This document shows positions 6,557-16,394 of a stretch of 22,949 nt of DNA, piece by piece. This DNA comes from Bacillota bacterium (GTDB taxonomy: Bacteria; Bacillota; Clostridia; Christensenellales; UBA1242), in assembly GCA_009780625.1 (NCBI GenBank), contig WQZR01000007.1:1-22949 (forward strand), given 5' to 3'. Numbering within the stretch: position 1 is the first letter of the stretch; every line of letters starts with the position of its first letter. The notes below the pieces were generated by a model, which worked only from the letters and a program-made list of their open reading frames with translations, did no database searches and was not told the DNA's origin. The position numbers and the translations under genes are program-made.

Positions 6557-8272
6557 ATGGCAGAAAATCAAACAAAAAAAGAAGCGCTAATCGTAGATTC
6601 GCTTTGGAAAACCTACACAAAGGGAAAAAACTGGTCGAACACAAACATCAGCTTCAACCTGAAAGAGGGTGAGGTTGTTGGTTTCCTTGGAAACAACGGT
6701 GCTGGAAAAACAACATGTTTAAAAGCAATTACAGGAATTCACACATTTGAACGTGGAAGCATTCAAATTTGTGGATACGACACATTGCTAGAACCTTTAA
6801 AAGCAAAGGTTAATTTTGGATATGTTCCAGACAACCACGTGACTTTTGAGAAACTTACAGGAAGAGAATATGTAAACTTCTCTGCTGACATCTACGGAGT
6901 TTCAACAGAAGACAGAGAAAAAAGAATCAGACACTATCTTGATTTGTTAAAAATCGAATTCGCTTTCGACAGACAAATCAAAAGCTATAGCCACGGTATG
7001 AAACAAAAGATTGCAATTATGGCAAGTTTTATTCATAACCCAAAACTTTGGATTTTGGACGAGCCACTTGTTGGTCTAGACGTTCACAGCCAACGTGAAG
7101 TTTTGGCAATTTTGCAAGATGCTAAGGCAAATGGAAATTGCGTATTCTTCAGTTCTCATAGTTTGGACGTTGTTCAAAGAATTTGCGACAGAGTTGTGAT
7201 TATTCACGACGGTGTTAAGATTAAAGAAATCGACATCCACGAATTTAACAAAACAAGTAAAATCACGCTTGAAGAAGAATTTGCAACAATGGTTAATGCT
7301 AAAGATAAAGCAAAAGCAACGGCAGCTGCAAAGGTTGCAAAAGAAAAAGCAACAGTAGACCAAGCAAGAGACACTGCAATAGCAGAAGCAACTGCAAAAA
7401 TTAAAGAAGCAACAGATAAGAAAATTGCTACTGAAAAAGAAATTTTGGAAAACAAAAAAGTTAAACTTGCAGAACTTAAAGCACAAGAAGCAGAAGAAGT
7501 TGCAAAACTGACTCAAAAGTTAGAAGAACTTAGAGTAGTTGAAAAAGAAGCAACACAAGCTGCAACTTTGAAGGCTCAAGAAATCAGAGCAAAACAAGCA
7601 GCGAAGATTGAGCAAGCAATTGAAGGGTTTAAAGCAAAATATGCTGAAACAGAAGAAGGCAGGGCACAACTTGCTGCAACTGAAGCAAGAGCAAAACAAG
7701 AAGCAAAAATTGCAAAGACTCGTGAAACATATCAAGCAAGAAACAAAGAAGCAGTTTATGGCTTTGCAAAACAAATTGAAGCTGCAAACGCTGCATATCT
7801 TGAAGTTAAAACTGCAAACGATGCGGTGATTGCAAACATCAAAACTGAAATCAGCAATGAGAAAACAAAAACAAGACAAGAATATTTAGAGAAAAAAGCA
7901 GCAACAAAAGCTGAACTTAAGGCTGCTAAGATTGCTGAGAAAGCAAAGAAAGCAGAATATAAGAAAGAACTAAAAATAAAAATTGCTGCAGAAAAAGAAA
8001 AGCAAGCTGCAGAAAGAGCGAAAATTGCTGCAGAGCAAGCAAAAGTTAGAGCAGAAGCTCAGGCTAAGGCAAATGCAGAAAGAGAAAAACTTGCAAAAGA
8101 AAAAGCTGAAGCTCAAGCAAAATTGAACGCTGAAAAAGCAAAAGCAAGAGAAGAAGCTGAGAAAGCAAAAGCTGAAGCTATTGCAAAGGCAAATGCTGAA
8201 AAAGAAAAGGCTAGACTTGAGAAAGAAAAAGCTAGAGAAGAAAAAAATAAAAAGTCGGATAGCGAGGTGTAG
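6557..8272 (+). CDS. ABC transporter ATPase fused to a long Lys/Ala/Glu coiled coil
   Basis: Residues 1-245 are a normal ABC-2-type nucleotide-binding domain with Walker A GNNGAGKTT (45-53), signature YSHGMKQK (144-151), Walker B LWILDEP (164-170), D-loop GLD (173-175) and switch His201 in FSSHS. From about residue 249 to the end (571) a tail of about 320 residues contains no proline and is almost wholly Lys, Ala, Glu, Gln and Arg, in patterns such as EKAKAEAIAKANAEKEKA; it should form one very long charged helix or coiled coil (roughly 45-50 nm if continuous). Typical BcrA/YthP-like ATPases stop near 230-310 residues, so this tail is unusual. The ribosome site is AAGGAAG. The stop is 2 bases before the permease ATG, so the two subunits are translationally linked and should form one complex in the inner face of the membrane. 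Substrate is unknown; the co-transcribed surface proteins suggest a role in the envelope. Confidence 0.9.
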   Translation: MAENQTKKEALIVDSLWKTYTKGKNWSNTNISFNLKEGEVVGFLGNNGAGKTTCLKAITGIHTFERGSIQICGYDTLLEPLKAKVNFGYVPDNHVTFEKLTGREYVNFSADIYGVSTEDREKRIRHYLDLLKIEFAFDRQIKSYSHGMKQKIAIMASFIHNPKLWILDEPLVGLDVHSQREVLAILQDAKANGNCVFFSSHSLDVVQRICDRVVIIHDGVKIKEIDIHEFNKTSKITLEEEFATMVNAKDKAKATAAAKVAKEKATVDQARDTAIAEATAKIKEATDKKIATEKEILENKKVKLAELKAQEAEEVAKLTQKLEELRVVEKEATQAATLKAQEIRAKQAAKIEQAIEGFKAKYAETEEGRAQLAATEARAKQEAKIAKTRETYQARNKEAVYGFAKQIEAANAAYLEVKTANDAVIANIKTEISNEKTKTRQEYLEKKAATKAELKAAKIAEKAKKAEYKKELKIKIAAEKEKQAAERAKIAAEQAKVRAEAQAKANAEREKLAKEKAEAQAKLNAEKAKAREEAEKAKAEAIAKANAEKEKARLEKEKAREEKNKKSDSEV

Positions 8273-8274
8273 AG

Positions 8275-9900
8275 ATGACAAGGTTTTTCGCGTTAGTCAA
8301 TCTGCACAACAGATTGCACTCCGGCATTTCAAAGCACGGAAAGAAAAACATATTTGGAAGTTTGTTCGGTTTAATAATCGCTGGAGGAGTGTTATCTTTA
8401 ATCTTCTTCTTCTTCCAAAGTTTGATTGTAAACTTCGAAGAGACCAGCAACGAATGGGAACTTCTTATGTTTACACTTTTCCTTCTGTTTGCTTTGCAAG
8501 TGGTTTGGAGTATGGTTTTGAGTGTTAAACTCTTTTTTGACAGCAACAATAATATGTTGCTTGCCAAATATCCCATTCCGCCAAGGACATTGTTCCTTAG
8601 CAAATTGACTTATGGGTTTTCTAGAGAAGTTGTGTTTGGACTAGCACTGTTCATGCCGCTTCTAAACGTTTATGGGGTTATGCTTAACTTCGGAACGAGT
8701 TTCTTTGTCATGATTCCAATCGTTGCATTTTTAAGTTCAATGTTGGCATTCTTCATAGGAACTGCACTATCATTTGCGTTCGTATACATAAAAACATATC
8801 TATCGAACAAATTCTGGTTGATGCTTATACTATTCATTGGCATCATTGCGGGTGGGTTCTATGGTTATATGGAACTTGTAAACGGCGTTATTGACGTTAC
8901 AAACAACTTATCATTCCATATAAGCAGCACATTGATTGACGTTATTGCTGACTGGGCTGTTGCGTTCTATTTCTCAGAACTGTTTGGAAACATGTTGTTC
9001 TATCAAAACTTGGTTGTAAACTTGCTAATCTTCCTTGGAATAACAGCAGGTGCGTTTGGAGTTCTATTTGCGCTTCAACACTTTGCTTATGGAAAGATGA
9101 TAGAGCGTGGTGTTGGTGGAGAAAAAACATACGTTTCGAGATTTGGCAAGAACAGAAGAAAATTTGGCTTCTGGGCACTTCTTGTTAGAGAATTTAAAAT
9201 TATCTTTAGAGATATCGGTTTCCTATTCCAATACTACGCATTCGTGGTGATTACTCCACTTATGGTGTATCTATGTATGGCAGGAAGCGTTGACATTTCA
9301 TTTGAACTTATCGGAAGCTTAGGCCAATCGGCAATTGGAGTTTTCGTTCTGTTCCTGTTTGTTGTTTTCACAACAAGCTTTGCTTCAACTTCAATTTCAA
9401 GAGAAGGGGAAGCTTTCTATATCTTAAAAACATATCCACTTAGTCCAATAAAATATATCTGGTCTAAAGTGGTGTTTGCACTGCTTGCAGTTTTTGTTGC
9501 AATTGCAGCAACAACTGGAGTTCTTATCGGTTTTGAAATTCTAGACTGGCCAAGCGCACTTATGCTTGGTTCGGCGGCGCTATTGTTCAGCTTGTCGCAA
9601 ATCTGTCTTGCAATTCAAATCGACCTTAAGGGTGCAAACCTTTCAAAAGACGGCATGGTGGAAAACGACAGCAACTTCTCAATCACAGTTGCTCTGGGTT
9701 TCCTTGGCGCATTCTTGATTGGTGCAATTGCAGCAATCATTGCATTCGCAACAGCATCAGAAGAACTTGCAATGCTGTTCACTCTGGATGAAGCATTGGT
9801 TTACTATGTTGTTCTCGCAATAAGCGGACTTCTTGCAATCGGCGGAATGCTTATGCTGTTCATCAGAGCAAGAACAAAATATATTGCGGTGGGGAGGTAA
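8275..9900 (+). CDS. ABC-2-like exporter permease, about 12 membrane helices
   Basis: This 541-residue integral membrane protein is predicted to have helices at about 27-50, 60-84, 112-135, 140-165, 172-196, 245-270, 313-337, 350-372, 395-418, 425-445, 475-497 and 508-532. The arrangement looks like two six-helix halves joined by a basic cytosolic loop near 280-305 (RFGKNRRKFGF). The loops ahead of helices 3 and 9 (LLAKYPIPPRTLFLSKL and ILKTYPLSPIKYIWSKV) resemble each other, supporting an internal duplication. They also resemble the YPxSPxxxxxSK segment of large ABC-2 permeases such as the YthQ type. It is the membrane partner of the preceding ATPase; the start at 8275 has the site GCGAGGTG, which lies inside the end of the ATPase gene. 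The exported substrate is unknown. Confidence 0.85.
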   Translation: MTRFFALVNLHNRLHSGISKHGKKNIFGSLFGLIIAGGVLSLIFFFFQSLIVNFEETSNEWELLMFTLFLLFALQVVWSMVLSVKLFFDSNNNMLLAKYPIPPRTLFLSKLTYGFSREVVFGLALFMPLLNVYGVMLNFGTSFFVMIPIVAFLSSMLAFFIGTALSFAFVYIKTYLSNKFWLMLILFIGIIAGGFYGYMELVNGVIDVTNNLSFHISSTLIDVIADWAVAFYFSELFGNMLFYQNLVVNLLIFLGITAGAFGVLFALQHFAYGKMIERGVGGEKTYVSRFGKNRRKFGFWALLVREFKIIFRDIGFLFQYYAFVVITPLMVYLCMAGSVDISFELIGSLGQSAIGVFVLFLFVVFTTSFASTSISREGEAFYILKTYPLSPIKYIWSKVVFALLAVFVAIAATTGVLIGFEILDWPSALMLGSAALLFSLSQICLAIQIDLKGANLSKDGMVENDSNFSITVALGFLGAFLIGAIAAIIAFATASEELAMLFTLDEALVYYVVLAISGLLAIGGMLMLFIRARTKYIAVGR

Positions 9901-9903
9901 CAG

Positions 9904-12882
9904 ATGAAAAAGAAAATGATAGCACTAGTAATGCTTTTGCCAGTTGTGCTCTATATGATGGCATTCAACCTGGCAGACCTTGTTCCAATTGAAACTCCAC
10001 ATATATCTGTTTCAGCGGTTTCTTTAAATGTGGAAAGAGAAACTAATATCGTTATGGATAAATGGGGCGAAACATTCGACCTTATTGCAACAATCACACC
10101 AAGAAACGCAACTGAAAAAGGCGTGACATGGGTGTCATCTAATACAAACGTTGCAACAATTGATGAAACAGGCAGAATCACAGCAGTTGCAAACGGGACA
10201 GCAATAGTTACTGGAACAACTGTGGATACCGCTTTTGTCAGTAGCGAGTTAAGTAGAACTGTTGTTGTTAGTTCGTTTCACTTTGAGGAATACAAAATTA
10301 CAGTTGAACCAGGCACGAATCTTCTTGCGGGTGATACTGCAACCATTGAAGTGTATGTTAAGAATAGAGTTGGAATGATGGGTATTCCACAGATAAATTC
10401 AGCTAATGAAAGAATTGTTCATGCTGTAGAAAACTCAGTTGGAGTAATAGGATTCTCTCGTGTTTCCGAAGAAACAGACACATTTGCAAGATACGAAGCG
10501 AGGGTTGAAGCGTTACGTCCAGGTGAAGTAGGTTTAACTATCAGTTCAACACAAGTCTCAACGGGAACCATTCAATCAGAAACAATACTGTTTGAAATTT
10601 CACAGGATTGGGCTCAGGATATTCGTTTTGAATTTGATGGAAGAACTTATGGACACACAACAGATGAGGCTTTAAACCCACTTGTTGTTATGGCAAACAC
10701 AATTCCACTTACGGCAAACCGTGGCGGTATTTCAACATTCGAAATCGTGGAAGGAACTGCAGCAATAATTGATGAGACGACTGGAAATCTTGTTTTCTCA
10801 GAAGCAGGAACAGTTGTGGTAGCTTTCCAAAATGCTGGTGAAAACGGGGTGGTTTCAATCACAAACACAGCAGGTCAGCTTCCAGTTGAATTGCGTCCAC
10901 ACATGAACTTCACTAAGGATGCAGATGAAATACCTTATGTAAACTTCAGTGAAATAGCACCGAATACTTTCGAAACAAGTGTTTCGGTTGTGCTAACCGT
11001 ACCATCAATATTTGCATTCGACACAAGTAGTTTCCCTGCAGACTTTCTAGAATTCTATAATGTTACATGGGCTTCAGATAAACCTTTCGAAGTTGTTGTA
11101 AACAGAATTTCACTTGGAAGTGCAAGTGTGACAGGTGCTATTGTAGATAACTCGGTGTTGACTCTAACTCTTTCACCAATTGGAGTTGGAACAACATTCA
11201 TTTATAGATTCAATATTGCAACAGACCATATAGGGCCAAACGAGATTAAATTTAGTAGACAAGAAAGCTTGGTGCCAAGAGGTTTTGAAAATGTTTATGT
11301 GTTCGGAACTATGAATCACTTTGGTGAAGCATTTGAATATAGATTAAATCCAACAATAGTAGTTCCAGATAGTATTGATGTTACAAGACAAATTGTATAC
11401 ACAACTTGTCAAGACCATCTTCCGCTAAATGAAAGACTTGCATGGGTGGATAATGGAATTATGACATTCAATAAAGATTTTGATTTTGATGCAGATTATA
11501 TTGCAAATTCAGAATATCCAGAAATCACTGTGACTGCAACAGCATTATATCCAAATTCAGAAGGAAACCTTGCAACTGACAGCCACATATTCCAGGTTGT
11601 GAATGGTATGAATGTGCACAATATTATTGAACTCACTGAAGCTGCAGCTTTACCACTTAATATTGTTCTACAAAGTGATATAGGTGGCTTTTCAGCGGGA
11701 ATATCAATAAAACGCGGGCTTTTTGGAAATAACTATTTAATGAACGTTGCAGGAGTAGGTGAAGTTTCAGCACTTATATTCCACCAACAAGATATTGCAG
11801 AAACATTTCTATATTCAGGATTAAATTGGAATGAAAAACCAGACTTTGAAGAGGTGTTTGTGTCAAACGTAAGAATGCAAGGAAGTAGTTTAGTTGCGAA
11901 CTCTGCAGCTAACATGACCGCTCTGCATAGCGCACCAACACTTATAACTGTTTACTCGAAAACAACTGTGAGATATTCCGATTTTACTGGTGCTGCAAAT
12001 GCAATTTCTATTAAAAACACATGGCGTCAGAATTCAAATAGTCATTTCCAACCAACACATGATGTTCATATTCATCAGAATCTTATTAGAAACAGTACTT
12101 ATGGAATAATTTTTGGAGAAGGCATGGCTGTTGGGGACTCATCTCTAGGTCAGATTCCATTTATGAAAGAAGAAACAACAACAGCAACCGGCATTGTGGT
12201 GGAAGATTTGATTTTTGAACGATGTGGAGTTGGCATGTTCTTTGATGGAAGTTTTAGAACGTTTAATGATGGAACAACTCCAATATTTGACAAAGTGCAA
12301 GTTGAAATGCGTGGTGATATGAGGTTCTACACATGGATGACATCAAGCACTTCTGGAACAACCCAAATGTTTAACGCTTTTAAATTTAGAATTCCTAGTT
12401 TTGATTTAACAGGCTTTGACTTCGGACCTGTTGACTTCAGTATGCATACAACAGGAAATACTGAAACAGCAGCATCAACAGGAACTCAACGATATGGCAT
12501 TATGCCAATCTTCAGTATTGAAGAACTTAGGCTTACAACGCCAGTACAAATGAGGGTATCTTCGCTTTCGTCTTGGATTCATTTATGGAGTTGGGAAGGG
12601 CACCCAGTTAAACATCTTGATACAAAAATGCAGTGGGCAGAAGGGGAAACACAAACAAGAATAAATACAATGTATAGAGACACGGCAGCTAAAAACGTGG
12701 TAAGAAATGGTGGTATACTAGGTCTTAGTATTGATGGTGTTGCTGCAAGTGGTGTTTGCCACAGACCACTAGCAGGAACCAATGATTTTATAAGCCCTCA
12801 GCAACAATTGGATTATTTTAACTCCGCTGCAATTCGTGGCGCAGAACACGCAAGGGTTCTTCTAAGAGGAGGTAATTTATAA
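9904..12882 (+). CDS. Large exported protein: Big_2 Ig-like domain plus beta-helix-like region
   Basis: This is a 992-residue protein. A basic N-terminus and a hydrophobic segment at about residues 5-22 form a signal peptide or anchor. Residues 33-118 match a bacterial Ig-like Big_2 domain (ATITPRNATEKGVTWVSSNT, then VATIDETGRITAVANGTAIV). Further beta-rich Ig-like segments lie at about 122-236 and 240-330. At about 650-790 short repeating strands with the look of a right-handed parallel beta-helix appear (ISIKNT, VHIHQNLIRNSTYGIIFGEG, IVVEDLIFERCGVGMFFDG). There is no LPXTG and no C-terminal membrane helix, so it is either held by the N-terminal helix or released. The ribosome site GGGGAGGT is inside the end of the permease gene, and its TAA shares its last base with the next ATG (TAATG). 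The operon position suggests it works with the ABC complex or with the 12882 protein. Confidence 0.85.
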   Translation: MKKKMIALVMLLPVVLYMMAFNLADLVPIETPHISVSAVSLNVERETNIVMDKWGETFDLIATITPRNATEKGVTWVSSNTNVATIDETGRITAVANGTAIVTGTTVDTAFVSSELSRTVVVSSFHFEEYKITVEPGTNLLAGDTATIEVYVKNRVGMMGIPQINSANERIVHAVENSVGVIGFSRVSEETDTFARYEARVEALRPGEVGLTISSTQVSTGTIQSETILFEISQDWAQDIRFEFDGRTYGHTTDEALNPLVVMANTIPLTANRGGISTFEIVEGTAAIIDETTGNLVFSEAGTVVVAFQNAGENGVVSITNTAGQLPVELRPHMNFTKDADEIPYVNFSEIAPNTFETSVSVVLTVPSIFAFDTSSFPADFLEFYNVTWASDKPFEVVVNRISLGSASVTGAIVDNSVLTLTLSPIGVGTTFIYRFNIATDHIGPNEIKFSRQESLVPRGFENVYVFGTMNHFGEAFEYRLNPTIVVPDSIDVTRQIVYTTCQDHLPLNERLAWVDNGIMTFNKDFDFDADYIANSEYPEITVTATALYPNSEGNLATDSHIFQVVNGMNVHNIIELTEAAALPLNIVLQSDIGGFSAGISIKRGLFGNNYLMNVAGVGEVSALIFHQQDIAETFLYSGLNWNEKPDFEEVFVSNVRMQGSSLVANSAANMTALHSAPTLITVYSKTTVRYSDFTGAANAISIKNTWRQNSNSHFQPTHDVHIHQNLIRNSTYGIIFGEGMAVGDSSLGQIPFMKEETTTATGIVVEDLIFERCGVGMFFDGSFRTFNDGTTPIFDKVQVEMRGDMRFYTWMTSSTSGTTQMFNAFKFRIPSFDLTGFDFGPVDFSMHTTGNTETAASTGTQRYGIMPIFSIEELRLTTPVQMRVSSLSSWIHLWSWEGHPVKHLDTKMQWAEGETQTRINTMYRDTAAKNVVRNGGILGLSIDGVAASGVCHRPLAGTNDFISPQQQLDYFNSAAIRGAEHARVLLRGGNL

Positions 12883-15800
12883 TGACATCGATTAAAAAAT
12901 ATACATTCGGAATTCTGCTGACATTGGCATTTCTGGTAAGCACGCTTATTGGTGTTATGTCTGTTCAGTGGAACAATCATCAGGGAGGACACATACACAC
13001 AGCGTCTTCAACAACGCTTGGTCCAAATGGTGAACCAGAAGATTGGGATGAATATATTCCAATTTATAACTGGTTAGACCTTGTGAGAATTGGTCGTCAA
13101 CGTGCAGCGATGGACACAGACTCAAGTTTCACAGAATATAGCGCAGACTTTGCGCTTAGTCCAAACGGCAAATATCGTCTTATGAATGATATTCACTTAC
13201 CATACTCAGGTATGAACCACCCAGCAGAAAGAGAACTACTTGGAGTTCCTGAAGGTGGAAAAATACTTGCGGGTGTGACAAACATAGATACGCATGCAGT
13301 TACAGTAAACCAAGGTTGGTATCAAGGCGGCTACATTGGCGATTATTTCAGAGGTCCAAGAGTGGGTGCTTCAGGTAATAATGCTGAAGACAGCTTTTTT
13401 GGATGGTTTCCTGTGGATTTTAGCGGAATAATAGACGGAAGAGATTATGAAAATAACACAAATTTTAGAATCACTGGAGTATCTGGTAATCGTGGTGGCC
13501 CGAGAGAGCGCGCAGGAAATGAGCGTCTTGGCTATCAAGGGCTTTTCAGAGTTCTGACTGGTAAAGTGAGAAATATTGATATAGAAGCAAATTCCACACT
13601 TGCACTTTGGCAAAGCCGTGCTGGTCTTGGTGTCCCTGCTTGGGCAAACACGACAGGAACAGTTAGACTGAGTGCAAGAGAAATGTCTTACGGACTTGGT
13701 GTTGTTGCTTCAAGAACGCAAGATGGTGCAGTTATTGAAAATGTGCATGTTCAAACGGTTGGAACCGGTGATGCTGGAAGAATGCAAATCAAAGAAGGTG
13801 GAGCAGCAGCTGGGGGATTCGTTGGAACAGTCAATGGAAACACAACAATCAGAAACTCTACATCCAATGTTAACCTCGGTCATATTGCCTTTAGTGGAAA
13901 CGGAAACGGTTCTGGTCACTCTGGAGGACTTATAGGGAGGATAAATTCTGGTGATGTGCTTATTGAAAACGTGGGCATCACAGGTGGTGAAATTAGAGGT
14001 CGATGGCCAGGTGGATTGATTATGGGGATTGAGGCTTCTGCTAATGTTACAATAAGAAACACATATGTAGGAAATACAGTTTTTAGAATAGGTCACGAAC
14101 GAAATGAACTTAACGCGGGAGGTTTTGTTGCTCAAAACTATTCTCCAAATTTGAGAATAGAAAATAGTTTCTTCTATGGAACAGTTACGCATCAAGACTC
14201 TGCTGGGCAGAATAGACCAACTCTATTTGTTGCAAGTAATGGTAATTTTAGCACCCAATTTAACCAAGGAACTCTTCCTACAGTTGTCAGTGCTGATAAT
14301 ATGGTGAATAACTATGTTGTTCTTGCTAACGATGCTGTTGACGGTGGAGGAAACTTTACATCAGATTATGAAGTGCGTGTTGCAACAATTGTTAAACGCT
14401 CAACACTTCAAGACCAATTATTTATTGACCACTTTTTGAACGCAGAAGGTAATAATACAGAAGGTGATTTAAAAAAAGCATATACTATGTTCGATTTAAA
14501 TGGTTCGGTTGACGATGCTAGAATTGGAAGACTTAGACTTAATCCAACACCGGAAGTGCTTGCAGATAAAACTGAAATCCACACTGCAGGAAATATTAGA
14601 ACAGTGGGAGAAGTTAGAATAGTAAGCGATGATAGGGTGGTTAACGCTTTGGAACTATTCTTCAATATGAGGCGTGAAGTGAAACTTCTGCCAGGCACTT
14701 ATGATTTGGGCGTTGAATTCCAGGGAATTGAATTTCCAATACATACAGTAGTTGTCAGCCCTGATGGGCATCCAGATGACAGAATAAATCTGTTCATTAT
14801 TGAATACTTCAATCACGAAAATGTGCAGATGATTGATGGGTTTGTTCTTGTGGATGAAGGAACTTTGATTTGGAATAGACCAGATGGAGTGCCAATGATA
14901 TTCCGTGGATGGTATACAGACTTTTTGGGTGGAAAACAAGTTCAAGAAATAACTCTAGATGCTTGGGATGGTGAGTTGTTCATGAGACTTTGGGCAAGAT
15001 ATGATGGTGTTAACCGTGTGATTGGTCAGGTTACAATGGACCCAGGTATTATAACTTTGACAAGTAACCCAGAGCTTAAGATTAGAATCAGAAACATACC
15101 CAACCTTTCATTGCCAGAGCATGAAAGAAGACCTCAAGTGGAATTTAACGTTTCATTTGACCATGATGGAAATTTTGCGTATTATTATCTAGACCCAGAT
15201 AACTATATGTTGTCTATCGTAAGAGATGGTTTTGTTTCACATTTCTATGAGTTTGAGATTGAAGAATTGACAGCGGAAATTGATGCTGGAACATTCCACC
15301 TGGTTATGGTTACAATGAGCCTTCACATTCCTGCGGGCGCAACTGCAACAATAACAGATGACAACGGTCGCGAAGTGTTTAGAAGACCAGCGGGTCAAAC
15401 TGATGCGATTGTTCCATTTGGAACACACAGCAGAGCGTTGACTGATGGAAATTATATGATTTTCTTAACTAGAGACGGGCACAGAACGTGGTCTATTGAC
15501 TTCTCAGTTCTTAACGGGATTATTTCGGTTGCTGGAGAAACACAAAACTATATCGAGATGAACCCGCTTTCACCGGTTATTATCAGCGGAACAGCTCGTG
15601 AGGGCAGCAGAATTGAGCTTATCAGAAACGACATTGTGGTTGCCTATATCGATGAAGTTGGTGCTGACGGGCTTTGGAGTTTCGTTGGCGTTGCAAACGC
15701 GGAATACACTGTTAGAAGCATTCTTGAAGGTTTCAACACAGAAGAATATGAAATTGAAATTATCGGTGGTGCAAATGTTACTGATGTTGAATTTGCAATG

Positions 15801-16205
15801 ACAAATGCTCTGACAATTGCAGGAAGAGCAAGAACAAACACAACTGTTCAGGTTATGCTTACAGCGGTTTGGTGTGAAACAGAACAAGACTGGGTTGAAC
15901 TTGAAGAAGCACAGTTGATTGGAACAACAACAACTGATATGTATGGAAACTATACATTTACAGTTGCAACAAACGGTGTGTTTAAACTTATCTTCACAAG
16001 AGAGAACTATCTTCAAGACACAAGAACAGTTGAAATCTTTGGGGCAAGCAACCTGGAGGTTCAAACTTCACAACCAAGCAGAAACACTCCAACAAACGTT
16101 GTTGTTGGATATGTGGTTCAAGGTGCGGTTGCAGTGGTTATTCTGGCAATGGTTGGTTTCTCGATGTTTGGCTTTAAATATATAATCAACAGAAGAAGAA
16201 TTTAA
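12882..16205 (+). CDS. Giant surface protein: GLUG-type repeats, InlB-B-like repeat, C-terminal membrane anchor
   Basis: This is a 1107-residue protein. The signal helix is at about residues 7-28. The early part (about 45-110) resembles the DL..I......YRLMNDIHL lead-in found before GLUG motifs. GLUG-like units GGFVGTVNGNTTIRNS and GGLIGRINSGDVLIENVGI lie at about 305-370, followed by a related GGLIMG unit. An InlB B-repeat-like unit lies at about 650-710 (IFRGWYTD ... LFMRLWARYDG). Residues about 720-1060 form beta-sandwich modules resembling carboxypeptidase-regulatory folds (ISGTAREGSRIEL ... DGLWSFVGV; IAGRARTNTTVQV ... DMYGNYTFTV). The C-terminal membrane helix at about 1075-1097 is followed by KYIINRRRI. 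No LPXTG precedes it, so anchoring is by the helix, not by an evident sortase site. The start has AGGAGGT and overlaps the previous stop by one base. Likely a cell-surface or adhesin-type protein. Confidence 0.85.
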   Translation: MTSIKKYTFGILLTLAFLVSTLIGVMSVQWNNHQGGHIHTASSTTLGPNGEPEDWDEYIPIYNWLDLVRIGRQRAAMDTDSSFTEYSADFALSPNGKYRLMNDIHLPYSGMNHPAERELLGVPEGGKILAGVTNIDTHAVTVNQGWYQGGYIGDYFRGPRVGASGNNAEDSFFGWFPVDFSGIIDGRDYENNTNFRITGVSGNRGGPRERAGNERLGYQGLFRVLTGKVRNIDIEANSTLALWQSRAGLGVPAWANTTGTVRLSAREMSYGLGVVASRTQDGAVIENVHVQTVGTGDAGRMQIKEGGAAAGGFVGTVNGNTTIRNSTSNVNLGHIAFSGNGNGSGHSGGLIGRINSGDVLIENVGITGGEIRGRWPGGLIMGIEASANVTIRNTYVGNTVFRIGHERNELNAGGFVAQNYSPNLRIENSFFYGTVTHQDSAGQNRPTLFVASNGNFSTQFNQGTLPTVVSADNMVNNYVVLANDAVDGGGNFTSDYEVRVATIVKRSTLQDQLFIDHFLNAEGNNTEGDLKKAYTMFDLNGSVDDARIGRLRLNPTPEVLADKTEIHTAGNIRTVGEVRIVSDDRVVNALELFFNMRREVKLLPGTYDLGVEFQGIEFPIHTVVVSPDGHPDDRINLFIIEYFNHENVQMIDGFVLVDEGTLIWNRPDGVPMIFRGWYTDFLGGKQVQEITLDAWDGELFMRLWARYDGVNRVIGQVTMDPGIITLTSNPELKIRIRNIPNLSLPEHERRPQVEFNVSFDHDGNFAYYYLDPDNYMLSIVRDGFVSHFYEFEIEELTAEIDAGTFHLVMVTMSLHIPAGATATITDDNGREVFRRPAGQTDAIVPFGTHSRALTDGNYMIFLTRDGHRTWSIDFSVLNGIISVAGETQNYIEMNPLSPVIISGTAREGSRIELIRNDIVVAYIDEVGADGLWSFVGVANAEYTVRSILEGFNTEEYEIEIIGGANVTDVEFAMTNALTIAGRARTNTTVQVMLTAVWCETEQDWVELEEAQLIGTTTTDMYGNYTFTVATNGVFKLIFTRENYLQDTRTVEIFGASNLEVQTSQPSRNTPTNVVVGYVVQGAVAVVILAMVGFSMFGFKYIINRRRI

Positions 16206-16220
16206 CTGAACAAATAAAAT

Positions 16221-16247
16221 AAAAAAACGCCGATTGGCGTTTTTTTT
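16221..16247. terminator. Bidirectional terminator, ABC operon / tRNA-Ser
   Basis: AAAAAAACGCC (16221-16231), loop GATT, and GGCGTTTTTTT (16236-16246). The A and T tracts on both sides let it end the surface-protein operon on the plus strand and the tRNA-Ser transcript on the minus strand. Confidence 0.9.
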
Positions 16248-16270
16248 GTTGTTTGCTAGGTTCTTCTTTT

Positions 16271-16358
16271 TGGCGGAGGAACAGGGATTCGAACCCCGGG
16301 TTGCTCTCACAACAACGGTTTTCAAGACCGCCGCTTTCGACCGCTCAGCCATTCCTCC
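16271..16358 (-). tRNA. tRNA-Ser(UGA)
   Basis: This 88-base class II tRNA has the acceptor stem GGAGGAA/TTCCTCC, discriminator G and encoded CCA (16271-16273 on the plus strand as TGG). The D-arm region is GGCTGAGCGGTC and the anticodon loop CTTGAAA gives anticodon TGA. A long variable arm (TTGTTGTGAGAGCAA) marks it as a serine tRNA, and the T-loop is GGTTCGAATCC. It reads UCN serine codons, mainly UCA. Confidence 0.95.
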
Positions 16359-16394
16359 AAATATTATGAAGAAACGCTAGCGAAACATAAATTT

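Noticed and set aside
7076..8281. Long minus-strand frames rich in Cys, Phe and Ser opposite the ABC ATPase tail
   Set aside because: They mirror the GCA/AAA/GAA-rich coding of the plus-strand coiled coil; they have no ribosome site and an implausible composition.
12800..16205. Minus-strand and alternate-frame open frames inside the surface-protein genes
   Set aside because: Shadows of AT-rich, low-complexity coding; low-quality composition, no promoters or ribosome sites.
16068..16352. Minus-strand frame covering tRNA-Ser (MAERSKAAVLKTVVVRATRG...)
   Set aside because: This is a classic false ORF produced by translating a tRNA-Ser gene.
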